Assembly: GCA_035535055.1 (NCBI GenBank)
Contig: DATLQT010000053.1
Location: forward strand, 1 to 64,000
Reading direction: 5' to 3'
Length of the DNA stretch: 64,000 nucleotides
Source: UBA6019 sp035535055
GTDB taxonomy: Bacteria > Chloroflexota > Dormibacteria > Dormibacterales > Dormibacteraceae
Shown here: in pieces, positions 30,516 through 38,354 of the stretch
Layout of the letters: each line of letters starts with the position of its first letter
Position numbering within the stretch: position 1 is the stretch's first letter
Translations under genes and position numbers: made by a program
Notes under the pieces: generated by a model
Told to the model about the DNA's origin: nothing
The model's input: the letters and a program-made list of their open reading frames with translations, nothing else
Database searches by the model: none

Positions 30516-30881
30516 ATGAAGTCCCAAATGGCAAGCCTCGCGATCGTCGGCAGCACCGGCGCCACGGACCCCACCCGCGCCACCATCCCCTTCCACATCG
30601 CGGTCAACGGCGCCCACGCGTCGGGCACCGGGGTGATCGTCATCCTCGCCGGCGACGCGGCCGGCCTCCTCAAAGAGGGGGTTTCCGAGGGCGTCCGCGG
30701 GGTCCCGCCCCTCGCCGACCTGCTCGCCCGGTGTGCCGACCTCGGCATCCCGATCCACGTTTGAAAGGGCTGCGCCGAGGCCCGTGGGATCTCCGAGCTG
30801 AGCGGTGAGAACATGCACTTCATCGGGCCGCCCGACCTGGTGCGCCTGACGATGGAGTCGGACCGGGTCCTGAGCTTCTGA
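30516..30881 (+). CDS. DsrE-like selenoprotein (in-frame UGA at codon 83)
   Basis: A 121-codon DsrE-family gene: MASLAIVGSTGATDPTRAT start, VIVILAGDAAGLL strand, PPLADLLARCADLGIPIHV, then UGA (30762-30764), then KGCAEARGI and the end SDRVLSF. DsrE relatives have a conserved CxxC exactly here, so UGA stands for the first Cys and the site reads U-K-G-C. All family sequence after the UGA is intact and in frame, unlike a decaying pseudogene. A SECIS-like hairpin follows at 30777-30793. DsrE proteins carry or transfer sulfur as persulfide; a selenol would make a more reactive redox site. ATG at 30516 or 30528 may start it; neither has a clear ribosome site. Confidence 0.82.
30777..30793 (+). promoter_or_regulatory. 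Candidate bacterial SECIS hairpin
   Basis: Fold read by eye: G30777-C30793, A30778-U30792, G30779-C30791, G30780-U30790 wobble, bulged A30789, C30781-G30788, C30782-G30787, apical loop CGUG (30783-30786). Counting the U of UGA as 1, loop G and U fall at positions 23 and 24, the positions recognised by SelB in the Escherichia coli fdhF element. The fdhF bulged U17 is not present (A here). The loop begins 18 bases after the UGA, inside the usual window. Confidence 0.6.
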
Positions 30882-30907
30882 AACCAGGCCGGGTATAGCC
30901 CTCCGAA

Positions 30908-31099
30908 ATGCGCATGGCCGGCATCGTGTTCGGAGTGCTGCTGCTGCTGGTCGGGCTGGTCTGGATCGGCCAGGGGCTCGGCTACATCAAGGGCAGCTTC
31001 ATGACCGGCGACCTGCGCTGGTTCCGGATCGGCCTCGCCTGCACGGTGGCCGGCGCGGTGCTGCTCGCCTTCACCCTCCGGAGGCGTCCCGCCGCATAG
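30908..31099 (+). CDS. Small two-helix membrane protein
   Basis: A 63-residue protein with two membrane segments (about 5-24 and 40-56) separated by a loop containing GYIKGSFMTGD, ending in RRRPAA. Small proteins of this look are common in actinobacteria and Chloroflexota; function unknown. It follows the DsrE-like gene by 26 bases and may share its transcript. Confidence 0.6.
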   Translation: MRMAGIVFGVLLLLVGLVWIGQGLGYIKGSFMTGDLRWFRIGLACTVAGAVLLAFTLRRRPAA

Positions 31100-31109
31100 A
31101 CCGGGGTCA

Positions 31110-31138
31110 TTGATTGACGAACATTTGTTCGTTATTAT
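31110..31138 (+). promoter_or_regulatory. SOS promoter with LexA box for imuA-imuB
   Basis: A -35 TTGATT (31110-31115), 17-base spacer and -10 TATTAT (31133-31138). The palindrome CGAACATTTGTTCG (31118-31131) fills the spacer and matches the Gram-positive LexA box GAAC-N4-GTTC. A LexA dimer there would block RNA polymerase. The predicted transcript starts a few bases before the ATG at 31152. Confidence 0.85.
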
Positions 31139-31151
31139 TAGTTCTCGGGGC

Positions 31152-31919
31152 ATGAGCGAGTCAAGGCACGTCCGGCTGAGCCAGGCGGTGGACGTCATCC
31201 ACCTTCGCTTCGGCGAGCACGCCCTGGCGGCGGTCGACCGGCTGCCGGCGACCGAGAGCTGGGCCTGCGGGGTCGGCGCGGTGGACCGGCTCACCGGCAT
31301 TGGTGGCCTGCCCAGGGGCCGGATCAGCGTGCTCGGCGGTCGCGGTTCCTGCGGCAAGTGGAGCCTCGGCCTGGCCATGCTGGCCCGGGCCACCCACGAG
31401 TTCGACGCCACGATCGCGATCGACCCCGGCCTCAGCTTCGACCCCTGGGCGCTGCTCGAGTTCGGGCCCGACCTCCGCGCCCTGACCGTTGTCCGGCCCC
31501 TGGACCCCGAGGCGGCGGGCGAGGCGGCCGTGAGTCTGGCCAGGGCCGGCGTGGGCTTCCTGCTCCTCTCCCTGCCCGGCCGAGCGGGGGCATCAGCCGA
31601 GCCGTGGCTGCCGCTGCTGGCGGCGGCGGCGGAGCGCTCGGGGACGCTGGTGGTCGCTCTGGTGGAGGAGACGCCACGGCCGCTGGCGCACGCCTCCAGC
31701 CTCAGCCTGGCGGTCGAGCGGCTGACCTGGAAGATCGAGCGGGGCGAGCTGGTCGGCCTGCGGGCGCGGGTCACCTGCGTCAAGAACAAGCTCTCGCTGC
31801 CCGGGCGGGTGGCCGAGATCGAGGTCAACTACCCGCTGGGGGCGGCTCTGTTTCCGGAAGCTGGGGTGGGCGAGGTGCAACAGTCGTGGGCCGCTCGGCG
31901 CAAATCTGCTGTGGTCTAG
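31152..31919 (+). CDS. imuA: ImuA-like RecA-fold protein of the SOS mutasome
   Basis: A 255-residue RecA-related protein. WACGVGAVDRLTGIGGLPRGRISVL is the usual start of the ATPase core; GGRGSCGKWSL sits at the Walker A but lacks the Thr/Ser after GK (Trp instead), as expected for a non-recombinase ImuA-type protein. The ATG at 31152 is chosen because the LexA box and promoter lie just upstream. ImuA works with ImuB and DnaE2 in damage-induced translesion synthesis. Its end overlaps imuB by 34 bases. Confidence 0.84.
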   Translation: MSESRHVRLSQAVDVIHLRFGEHALAAVDRLPATESWACGVGAVDRLTGIGGLPRGRISVLGGRGSCGKWSLGLAMLARATHEFDATIAIDPGLSFDPWALLEFGPDLRALTVVRPLDPEAAGEAAVSLARAGVGFLLLSLPGRAGASAEPWLPLLAAAAERSGTLVVALVEETPRPLAHASSLSLAVERLTWKIERGELVGLRARVTCVKNKLSLPGRVAEIEVNYPLGAALFPEAGVGEVQQSWAARRKSAVV

Positions 31920-33235
31920 TCCCCCACCTCCAGCTCGCGCTCCGGCCCGACCTCTACGGGCAGCCGGTCGTGGTCACCGCCTGGCGGGAGGCGGTCGTCT
32001 GCGCCTCACCGGAGGCGGAGGAGGCGGGAGTCCGGCCGGGTATCAGCCAGCGTCAGGCGCAGCAGCTCTGCCCCGACGCCGAGCTGCTCGAGCCCGATCC
32101 CGCCGGCGCCGCCCTGCTGGCGGAGCGGGTCGCTGCCGCGCTCTACGACCTTGCTCCGGTAGTCGAGGTCCGGGTCGAGGGCGTCGCCTGGATCGACCTC
32201 GAAGGGGTCGCCCAGCGCACCCTCGCCCTGCGCGAGATGCGCCGCCGGCTGCGCGAAGCCTGTGGCGCCGATCCCCGCCTCGGCCTGGCGCGGGGACCCT
32301 TCGCGGCGCGCGCGGCGGCCGCGAGGGCCCGGCCCGGGCGGCTCCTGGAGGTCTCCGAGGCCGCTTCCTTTCTCGCCTCGCTGCCGGTCGCCGAGCTCAG
32401 GCTGGAGCCCTGGCAGGAGCGGCGGCTCGAGCTGCTCGGCCTTCGCACGATGGCCGAGGTGGCGCGGATCGGCCCCCGCCAGCTGGAGTCCCAGCTCGGC
32501 CGCGAAGGCCGAACGGCAGCGCTGCGCGCCCGCGGCGAGGAGCCCGACCGCCTCGCCGCCTGGGTGCCACCCCGCACCAGCTCCGCCAGGCGGCAGTTCG
32601 AGCCCCCCCTGGAGGAGCGGGAGGCGCTGCTCTTCGTCGGTCGAGCCCTCTGCGACGAGCTGGCCCTGGAGTTTGGCCTCCGCGGGGCCGGCGCCAAGCA
32701 GGTCAGGGTCCGGCTCGACCGGGAGGAGCGGGAGGCCACCGTCCGCCACGCTCTTTCCAGCGGTGCCGAGCTGTTCGGCCTGGTCGGCTCCTGGCTCCGC
32801 TCCTGGCAGCCGGCCGAGCCGGTCGGGCGGATGGAGGTGGAGCTGCCGCTTCTCGAGCCCGCCGGCCGCCGCCAGCTCAGGCTCTGGGTCCGCGGCGACG
32901 GCTCGACGGAGGAGGTGAAGGCGGCCCTCGAGCGCCTCCAGGACCGTCATGGCAGCGGCATCGCCCTTCACCCGGAGGCGGCGCTGGCGGGCTCCCCCAT
33001 CCCCGCCCAGCGCTTCCGCTGGGACCCGGTCGGCGAGCCCGCCGAGGCGACGCCACCTCCGCTTCGAAAAGCGCCCGAGCCGGCCACCACCGGGGCAACC
33101 CTGAGCCGCAACCTGGGCGACTTCGACTGCTCGCCGCGCCTCGCCAGGGTCGCGACGCTCAACCGGACCGACGCTGTGCGACATGCCGATGACGCGCACG
33201 GTGTCAAGGCCGCCCGGCGCGCCAAAAGCTCATGA
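31886..33235 (+). CDS. imuB: ImuB, inactive Y-family polymerase homologue
   Basis: A 449-residue Y-family (DinB-fold) protein from the GTG at 31886. The palm and finger order is preserved (LALRPDLYGQPVVVT, ASPEAEEAGVRPGISQRQAQQLCPDA, VEGVAWIDLEG), but the polymerase metal carboxylates are missing: VPHLQLAL replaces the DxDxFxAAVE start and WIDLEG replaces SIDE. This is normal for ImuB, which bridges DnaE2 to the sliding clamp. The little-finger region spans about 230-360. Its stop overlaps the next gene as ATGA. Confidence 0.88.
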   Translation: MGRSAQICCGLVPHLQLALRPDLYGQPVVVTAWREAVVCASPEAEEAGVRPGISQRQAQQLCPDAELLEPDPAGAALLAERVAAALYDLAPVVEVRVEGVAWIDLEGVAQRTLALREMRRRLREACGADPRLGLARGPFAARAAAARARPGRLLEVSEAASFLASLPVAELRLEPWQERRLELLGLRTMAEVARIGPRQLESQLGREGRTAALRARGEEPDRLAAWVPPRTSSARRQFEPPLEEREALLFVGRALCDELALEFGLRGAGAKQVRVRLDREEREATVRHALSSGAELFGLVGSWLRSWQPAEPVGRMEVELPLLEPAGRRQLRLWVRGDGSTEEVKAALERLQDRHGSGIALHPEAALAGSPIPAQRFRWDPVGEPAEATPPPLRKAPEPATTGATLSRNLGDFDCSPRLARVATLNRTDAVRHADDAHGVKAARRAKSS

Positions 33236-33483
33236 CGCGGTTGTGCGATCCCCCGCTCCCCATCGAGGTCGAGCTCGGCCTCGACGGCGCGCCCGCCCGG
33301 GTCAGCGGCGGCCCACTCCGAGGTCCGCTCCGCCCCTACTCACGCTGGCTGGCCGACGCCGACTGGTGGGCGCGGCCGATCGCCCGCGAGTATTGGAAGG
33401 CCGTGCTCGGCGTGGACCTACTGGTGGAGGTCTTCCACGACCTTCACGCCGACGCCTGGTACCTCGAGCGAATCTACGACTGA
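33232..33483 (+). CDS. DUF6504-like small protein coupled to imuB
   Basis: An 83-residue protein ending EVFHDLHADAWYLERIYD, with ADWWARPIAREYWKAVL in the middle: the layout of DUF6504 proteins, which sit beside or at the C-terminus of ImuB in actinobacteria. The ATG overlaps the imuB stop (ATGA). Its last 66 bases overlap the convergent pnuC gene. Probably an accessory of the mutasome; mechanism unknown. Confidence 0.72.
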   Translation: MTRLCDPPLPIEVELGLDGAPARVSGGPLRGPLRPYSRWLADADWWARPIAREYWKAVLGVDLLVEVFHDLHADAWYLERIYD

Positions 33484-34140
33484 CGATTGCTCGCGGAGAA
33501 GCCGGCGCCAGTTCAGCAGGCCCGCGACGCTCATCGCCGCGAAGATCAGGTAGAGGACCGCCGTCAGCAGCAGGCTCTTGTAGACGTAGAGGCCCACGAA
33601 GATCAGGTTGGTGAAGATCCACACCCACCAGTTCTCGTAGAGCTTGCGGGCGACCATGAAGAGCGCGACCAGGCTGAGCACGGTCGTGAACGAGTCCAGG
33701 AAGGGCGCGGCGTCGTGCACGGTGCCGAGGAAATAGGCCCAGGCGCCGGTGGCGACGGCGGTCAGCGCCGCCAGCACCACCGCGGCCCGGAGGGTGGTTC
33801 GCTCGATCACGACTCCCTCGTGGCGCTCGCCTCCGCGCAGCCACCAGTACCAGCCGGCGACGTAGAGGGCCACGTAGAGGACGTTGAGCGCGGTGTCGGA
33901 GAAGAGCCGAGCCTGGAGGAAGACGAAGACATAGAGGGCGCTGCTGACAAGCTGGACGGGCCAGTTCCAGACGTTCTCCTTCACCTGCAGCCAGACGCCC
34001 CAGGCGCCGCTGATGAAGCCCAGCGCCTCCAGCCAGTCGAAGGGCAGCCACTTCAGGATCGACCCGGCGCCGAGCACGACCGATCCCAGCGCCAGCAGGA
34101 GGTAGACGATCAGCGAGCGATGGCGCGAGAGGAAGGGCAC
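33418..34140 (-). CDS. pnuC: Nicotinamide riboside transporter PnuC-like
   Basis: A 240-residue membrane protein with seven to eight hydrophobic segments and the PnuC signature residues: GVWLQVKENVWNWPVQLVSS (about 48-67), LYVAGWYWW near 95, and NWWVWIFTNLIFVGLYVYKSLLLTAVLYLIF near 170-200. PnuC takes up nicotinamide riboside for NAD synthesis. No NadR-type kinase is encoded nearby. It lies on the opposite strand to the mutasome genes. Confidence 0.92.
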   Translation of the reverse strand: MPFLSRHRSLIVYLLLALGSVVLGAGSILKWLPFDWLEALGFISGAWGVWLQVKENVWNWPVQLVSSALYVFVFLQARLFSDTALNVLYVALYVAGWYWWLRGGERHEGVVIERTTLRAAVVLAALTAVATGAWAYFLGTVHDAAPFLDSFTTVLSLVALFMVARKLYENWWVWIFTNLIFVGLYVYKSLLLTAVLYLIFAAMSVAGLLNWRRLLREQSSVVDSLEVPGVGVKVVEDLHQ

Positions 34141-34192
34141 GAGGCGACATTTTCCGCCCTCTGGCTTCTTTCGATGACAACCTAGAGGGACG

Positions 34193-34828
34193 GTGGTTCG
34201 AATCCTCGCGCTGGCCGACCAGGTCGACGACGGCCTCTACGGCGAAAAGCTCAAGGACCTTCATCCCGACCTCGTGGTCGGCTGCGGGGACCTGCCCTTC
34301 GACTACCTCGAGAACATCGTGAGCCGGGTCGACGTGCCATTGCTCTTCGTCCCGGGCAACCACGACCCCGACCTCCTTCGCCCGGACGCCACCTGGATGC
34401 CGCTGAGCTTCGAGCCGGACGGCCCGGGACCGTCCGGCTGCGTCAACGTCGACGGCCGGGTCGTCGAGGCTGCCGGCCTGGTGATCGCCGGGCTGGGCGG
34501 AAGCCCTCGTTACCGGCCGGGGCCGAACCAGTACAGCGAGGGCCAGATGCGCCGGCGCGCCGCCCGGCTGCGGCTCCGCCTGCGAATCCGCCGCCTGGCC
34601 GGCGGCCGGCCGGTCGACGTCTTCGTCACCCACACCCCGCCGGCCGGGGACGACGACGACCAGGACGCGGTCCACCGCGGCTTCCGATCCCTGGCGCGCT
34701 TCGACGAGGTCGTGGCGCCGCGCCTCCACCTACACGGCCACGTTCTCCGCTTCGGGCCGCGGAAGGAGCGCAGGCTCGGCGGCACCTCGGTAGTGAACGT
34801 GATCCCCTACCGGCTGCTCCAGCTCTGA
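34193..34828 (+). CDS. Metallophosphoesterase
   Basis: A 211-residue calcineurin-like phosphoesterase. GCGDLPFDYL, PGNHDPDLL, VTHTPP and LHGHVLRFG give the second to fifth metal motifs. The first motif is ALADQVDDG, with Asp present but the usual His replaced by Val. The GTG at 34193 follows 52 bases of spacer from divergent pnuC. Substrate unknown. Its end overlaps convergent adk by 22 bases. Confidence 0.82.
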   Translation: MVRILALADQVDDGLYGEKLKDLHPDLVVGCGDLPFDYLENIVSRVDVPLLFVPGNHDPDLLRPDATWMPLSFEPDGPGPSGCVNVDGRVVEAAGLVIAGLGGSPRYRPGPNQYSEGQMRRRAARLRLRLRIRRLAGGRPVDVFVTHTPPAGDDDDQDAVHRGFRSLARFDEVVAPRLHLHGHVLRFGPRKERRLGGTSVVNVIPYRLLQL

Positions 34829-35394
34829 GGGTCGGCCAGCACCGCGCGGATGCGCTCGAAGACCTCGTCCGCGGTCCCCATGCCGTCCACCTCGAGCACC
34901 CGGATTCCGTTCCGGCGATAGTGGTCGAGGACCGCCTCCGTCCGCTGGTGGTACTCCCGCATTCTCTCCTCGATCACCTCCCTGGTGTCATCGACGCGGC
35001 CCTCCTGGGCGGCGCGCTTCAGGAGCCTCTCCACCAGGGTCTTCTCAGGAGCCTGGAGGGCGAGAAGGAAGCCCACCTTGAGACCGCGCCGAGCCAGCAT
35101 CGCCTCAAGTGCGCGCGCCTGTTCGAGCGTTCGCGGGAAGCCGTCGAGCAGGACGCCCGGCGGCTTGCCGGCATCGTCGAGCCGGCCGTCGACCACCCGG
35201 TCCATCAGCTCGTCGGGCACCAGGTCGCCGGCGGCGACGATCCGCTCCACCTCCCTTCCCAGCTCGCTGCCGCGCGCCATCTCCGCGCGGAGGATCTCGC
35301 CCGTCGAAAGGTGCGAGACGTGCAGCTCCTCGCCGATCCGGGTCGCCTGCGTGCCCTTGCCGCTGCCGGGCGGCCCGAAGATCAGGCCGATCAC
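34807..35394 (-). CDS. adk: Adenylate kinase (short form)
   Basis: A 195-residue nucleoside monophosphate kinase. The P-loop GPPGSGKGTQ is at 7-16, HLSTGEILRAEM is the AMP-binding region, LLDGFPRTLEQARAL follows, and the LID is short (LLKRAAQEGRVDDTREVIEERM), lacking the zinc-binding insertion. Interconverts ATP, ADP and AMP. The GTG at 35394 overlaps the stop of the ParB-like gene (GTGA). Not in the usual ribosomal-protein setting, so it may be a second adenylate kinase or a related NMP kinase. Confidence 0.85.
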   Translation of the reverse strand: MIGLIFGPPGSGKGTQATRIGEELHVSHLSTGEILRAEMARGSELGREVERIVAAGDLVPDELMDRVVDGRLDDAGKPPGVLLDGFPRTLEQARALEAMLARRGLKVGFLLALQAPEKTLVERLLKRAAQEGRVDDTREVIEERMREYHQRTEAVLDHYRRNGIRVLEVDGMGTADEVFERIRAVLADPQSWSSR

Positions 35395-36272
35395 CGGCCC
35401 ATCTTCTTCCGTTCGCGCTTCGGCGGTGACTTCGGCCGTTCGTGGAGAAGCGCGTCGAGGGCGGGCTCCGGTCCTGCCTCCTCGCCCGCCTGGCTGAGCG
35501 CCAGCCACCGGCGGGTGATCTCGACATAGAGGTCCGCCTCGGTCCAGCCGGGCAGACGATCGAGGACCTGGTGCTTGCGGACCAATTCGACCACCGGCAG
35601 GTAGACGTGGTCGTACCAGCTCGCGGCGGCCTCGGGCAGCGATGGCTGGCTGCCCCTCTCGAGGGCGAGGAAGTAACGGTGGCCGTGGATGTGGGCGAGG
35701 ATCTCGTCGTAGCGGCCGAGCCGGCTGCACTCGAGGCGAGCCTCGGGGCGCAGCCGGTGCAGTTCGGTGACCTCCAGGAAGGACGCGTACTCGGCGGCCC
35801 GGAGCAGGGCGCCGGGATCGACCCCTTCCCTGAGCGGCGCTCGGGTGGAGACCTCGGTGACCCGGGCCGGGATGGTCCCCCGACCGAGCGCCCGGGCGAC
35901 CGACACCCGGTGGTGCCCGTCGATCACGTAGTAGCTGTCCCCGACCTTGTAGACGTCGATCGGTGGAAGCTCGTCGCCCTCGGTCATGGCCCGGTAGATC
36001 CGGGTCCAGCGGTCGCGGAGGCGGCGGGTGATGGGCAGGAAGCCGGGGTCGAAGTCTCCCGTCTTGGCGATGGCCGCCGCCGAGCCCACCACCCGGTCGA
36101 GCGGTATCTCTCGGGTGCCTCGCGCGGAGCGTCCCTCCTGGCCGGCGGCCGTCAGCACCCTGTCCACCGAGAGCAGATGGCGTGCTCGCCCGGTCAGGGT
36201 CGCCAAAATCGCGCGGCGGAAGGCGCGGAAGCGCGCCGAGTCGAAATCCTCGAGCGCGCGCTGCTGCTCCAC
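35391..36272 (-). CDS. ParB/Srx-fold nuclease-like protein
   Basis: A 293-residue protein with a ParB-N/sulfiredoxin-like core at about 55-140: IPLDRVVGS, then LPPIDVYKVGDSYYVIDGHHRVSVARALG, the conserved DGHHR loop. No DNA-binding HTH is evident, so a chromosome-partition role is unlikely. The C-terminal half (WYDHVYLPVVELVRKHQVLDRLPGWTEADLYVEITRRW) is a recurrent bacterial extension of unknown function. Tail rich in Lys/Arg. Follows the ABC importer operon after a strong hairpin. Confidence 0.75.
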   Translation of the reverse strand: MEQQRALEDFDSARFRAFRRAILATLTGRARHLLSVDRVLTAAGQEGRSARGTREIPLDRVVGSAAAIAKTGDFDPGFLPITRRLRDRWTRIYRAMTEGDELPPIDVYKVGDSYYVIDGHHRVSVARALGRGTIPARVTEVSTRAPLREGVDPGALLRAAEYASFLEVTELHRLRPEARLECSRLGRYDEILAHIHGHRYFLALERGSQPSLPEAAASWYDHVYLPVVELVRKHQVLDRLPGWTEADLYVEITRRWLALSQAGEEAGPEPALDALLHERPKSPPKRERKKMGR

Positions 36273-36297
36273 CTGTCAGACCTTCAGCTCCCGCGGC

Positions 36298-36323
36298 CGG
36301 GCCGGCCGATGAAGGCCGGCCCG
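36298..36323 (-). terminator. Strong 10-bp hairpin after the ABC importer genes
   Basis: Arms 36298-36307 and 36314-36323 pair perfectly over ten bases with a GATGAA loop, five bases beyond the ABC ATPase stop (36328). No U-run follows on the minus strand, so it may be a weak terminator, an attenuator or an mRNA-stabilising element between the importer genes and the ParB-like gene. Confidence 0.55.
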
Positions 36324-36327
36324 CCGG

Positions 36328-37383
36328 CTACAGGAGCGCCTTCTCGGACTCGGAGTCGAATACGTGCAGCGAGCGAACGTCGAGCCCCAGCTTCACATGG
36401 TCTTCGGGCTCGACCTTGAGCCGCGGATCTACCCGCGCCGTGACCGTGTCAGAGCCCACCTGCCCGTAGAGGAACTGGTCGGAGCCTAGCCGCTCGACGA
36501 CGTCGATCTTCATGTCGAGGGTCGCCGCCTCCGACGGCCGGTCGGTCACCGCCTCGGGCCGGAAGCCCAGCACGCCCTTTCGGCTGCCCACGTGCTTGGG
36601 CAGCTTGACCGAGAACCCGGATGCCTTGGCGTGGCCGTCATCCATGGTGACGGGCACGAAGTTCATGGTCGGGCTCCCGATGAAGCCGGCCACAAACAGG
36701 TTGGCGGGGTGGTCGTAGATGTCGTCGGGCGTCCCCACCTGCTGCAGAATTCCGGCGTTCATGATCGCGATGCGGTCGCCCATGGTCATCGCCTCGACCT
36801 GGTCGTGGGTGACGTAGATGAAGGTCGTCTCGAGGTCGTGGTGGAGCTTTTGGAGCTCGATCCGGGTCTGGCCGCGGAGCTTGGCGTCGAGGTTGGAGAG
36901 CGGCTCGTCGAGGAGGAAGACCTGCGGGTTGCGGACTATCGCCCGGCCCAGCGCAACCCTCTGGCGCTGGCCGCCGGAGAGGGCGCGTGGCTTGCGGTCG
37001 AGGAAGTTGTCGAGGCCGAGGATGTGCGAGGCGTTGCCGACCCGCTTTTGGATCTCGGCCTTCGGCATGTGCTTCATCTGTAGCGGGAAAGCCATGTTGT
37101 CGAAGACGCTCATGTGCGGGTAGAGCGCGTAGGACTGGAAGACCATCGCGATGTCCCGGTCCTTCGCCGCGACGTCGTTGACGACGCGTTCGCCGATCCG
37201 GATCTGGCCCTCGGTGATCGACTCCAGCCCGGCCAGCATCCGGAGCGCGGTCGACTTGCCGCAACCGGAGGGACCTACCAGGACCATGAATTCCTTGTCC
37301 TTGATGTCGACGTTGAGGTCTTTGACGACCGTGACGTCGGACGTGTAGCGCTTGACGACGTGGTCGTAGGTGACTGATGACAT
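36328..37383 (-). CDS. Sugar ABC transporter ATPase (MsmX/UgpC type)
   Basis: A 351-residue ATPase. Walker A GPSGCGKST (about 37-45), Q-loop, signature LSGGQRQRVALGRAI, Walker B VFLLDEPLSNLDAKLR and the H-loop VTHDQ are all present, followed by a C-terminal OB/TOBE regulatory domain (LGFRPEAVTD). Energises the two permeases encoded directly upstream. Sugar importers of this class use one shared ATPase per dimer. Confidence 0.95.
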   Translation of the reverse strand: MSSVTYDHVVKRYTSDVTVVKDLNVDIKDKEFMVLVGPSGCGKSTALRMLAGLESITEGQIRIGERVVNDVAAKDRDIAMVFQSYALYPHMSVFDNMAFPLQMKHMPKAEIQKRVGNASHILGLDNFLDRKPRALSGGQRQRVALGRAIVRNPQVFLLDEPLSNLDAKLRGQTRIELQKLHHDLETTFIYVTHDQVEAMTMGDRIAIMNAGILQQVGTPDDIYDHPANLFVAGFIGSPTMNFVPVTMDDGHAKASGFSVKLPKHVGSRKGVLGFRPEAVTDRPSEAATLDMKIDVVERLGSDQFLYGQVGSDTVTARVDPRLKVEPEDHVKLGLDVRSLHVFDSESEKALL

Positions 37384-37396
37384 TTCTTTTCTTCGA

Positions 37397-38311
37397 CTAC
37401 CCCTTCACAGAGCCGGCAAGGATGCCGCGGACAAAATATCGCTGGAGGCTGACGAAGACGATCAGCGGGATGATCATCGAGAGGAAGGCCGCCGCCGTCA
37501 GCAGGTTGTAGCCCTGTCCCAGGGAATTGGTGAGGTTGGCGAGTTGGACCGTGACCGGCGCCACCGACTCCGAGCCGCCCACGTAGATGAGAGCGACCAG
37601 AAGGTCGTTCCAGATCCACAGGAACTGGAAGATGACCAGCGAGGCGATCGCCGGCACCGAGAGGGGCAGCACGATCCGGAAGAAGACCGTCAGCGTTCCC
37701 GCGCCGTCGATCTCGGCCGATTCGAAGAGGTCAGACGGGAGGGCGCGGAAGAAGTTGGCCAGCAGGTAGACCGAGAACGGCAGGCCGTATCCGGTGTGTG
37801 CCAGCCAGACCCCGACGAAGCCCCAGTTGTTGGGCGTGAGTCCGATCTTCACATAGGCCGAAAGGACGGGGATGAAGCTCAGCTGGAGGGGCACCGCGAG
37901 CAGGCCGACGAGGGCCAGGAAGAGAAAGTTGCGGCCGGGGAACTTCATCCAACTGAAGGCGTAGGCGGCGAAAGCGGCCACCGTCACCGGGATGATCGTG
38001 GCCGGGATCGAGATCATGAAGCTGTTGAAGAGGCTGTGGACCAGGCCCTGCTCCTTCAGCACCTGGGCGTAGTTGTCGAGCGTGAAGTGGAAGGGCGGGC
38101 TCAGCGCCACCCACCAGCCGGTGTGGGCGATGTCGGTGAAGGGCCGGAAGGAGCTGATCAGGAGGCCGAGTGCGGGGATCATCCACATCACAGTCAGCAG
38201 GATCACCGCCACGTGAAGGACCACTCCCTGGAAGCGCTCCAGGATCGAGACCGGCGTGATCCGGTCAGCCTTGGCGTTGGTTGGCGCGGCCGCCTCCGCG
38301 CTCACCTGCAT
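37397..38311 (-). CDS. Sugar ABC transporter permease (MalG type)
   Basis: A 304-residue inner-membrane permease with six hydrophobic segments. The EAA loop is ESAEIDGAGTLTVFFRIVLPLSVPAIAS (about 215-243), and the end RYFVRGILAGSVKG is typical of MalG-like subunits. Forms a heterodimer with the permease at 38355-39350. Confidence 0.94.
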   Translation of the reverse strand: MQVSAEAAAPTNAKADRITPVSILERFQGVVLHVAVILLTVMWMIPALGLLISSFRPFTDIAHTGWWVALSPPFHFTLDNYAQVLKEQGLVHSLFNSFMISIPATIIPVTVAAFAAYAFSWMKFPGRNFLFLALVGLLAVPLQLSFIPVLSAYVKIGLTPNNWGFVGVWLAHTGYGLPFSVYLLANFFRALPSDLFESAEIDGAGTLTVFFRIVLPLSVPAIASLVIFQFLWIWNDLLVALIYVGGSESVAPVTVQLANLTNSLGQGYNLLTAAAFLSMIIPLIVFVSLQRYFVRGILAGSVKG

Positions 38312-38354
38312 CCCTCCGCCTGCGGCCGGGATCCCCTGGCTCGGTTCATCTCAT

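Noticed and set aside
30516..30764. DsrE-like gene as a pseudogene cut by a stop codon
   Set aside because: The sequence after the UGA keeps the family motif and frame to a normal stop, with no other damage, and the UGA is exactly at a redox Cys with a plausible SECIS hairpin.
29351..31828. An 825-codon minus-strand frame containing the SRPBCC protein
   Set aside because: Only the last 140 or so residues are protein-like; the rest is antisense to the DsrE-like, imuA and RDD regions and lacks any family sequence.
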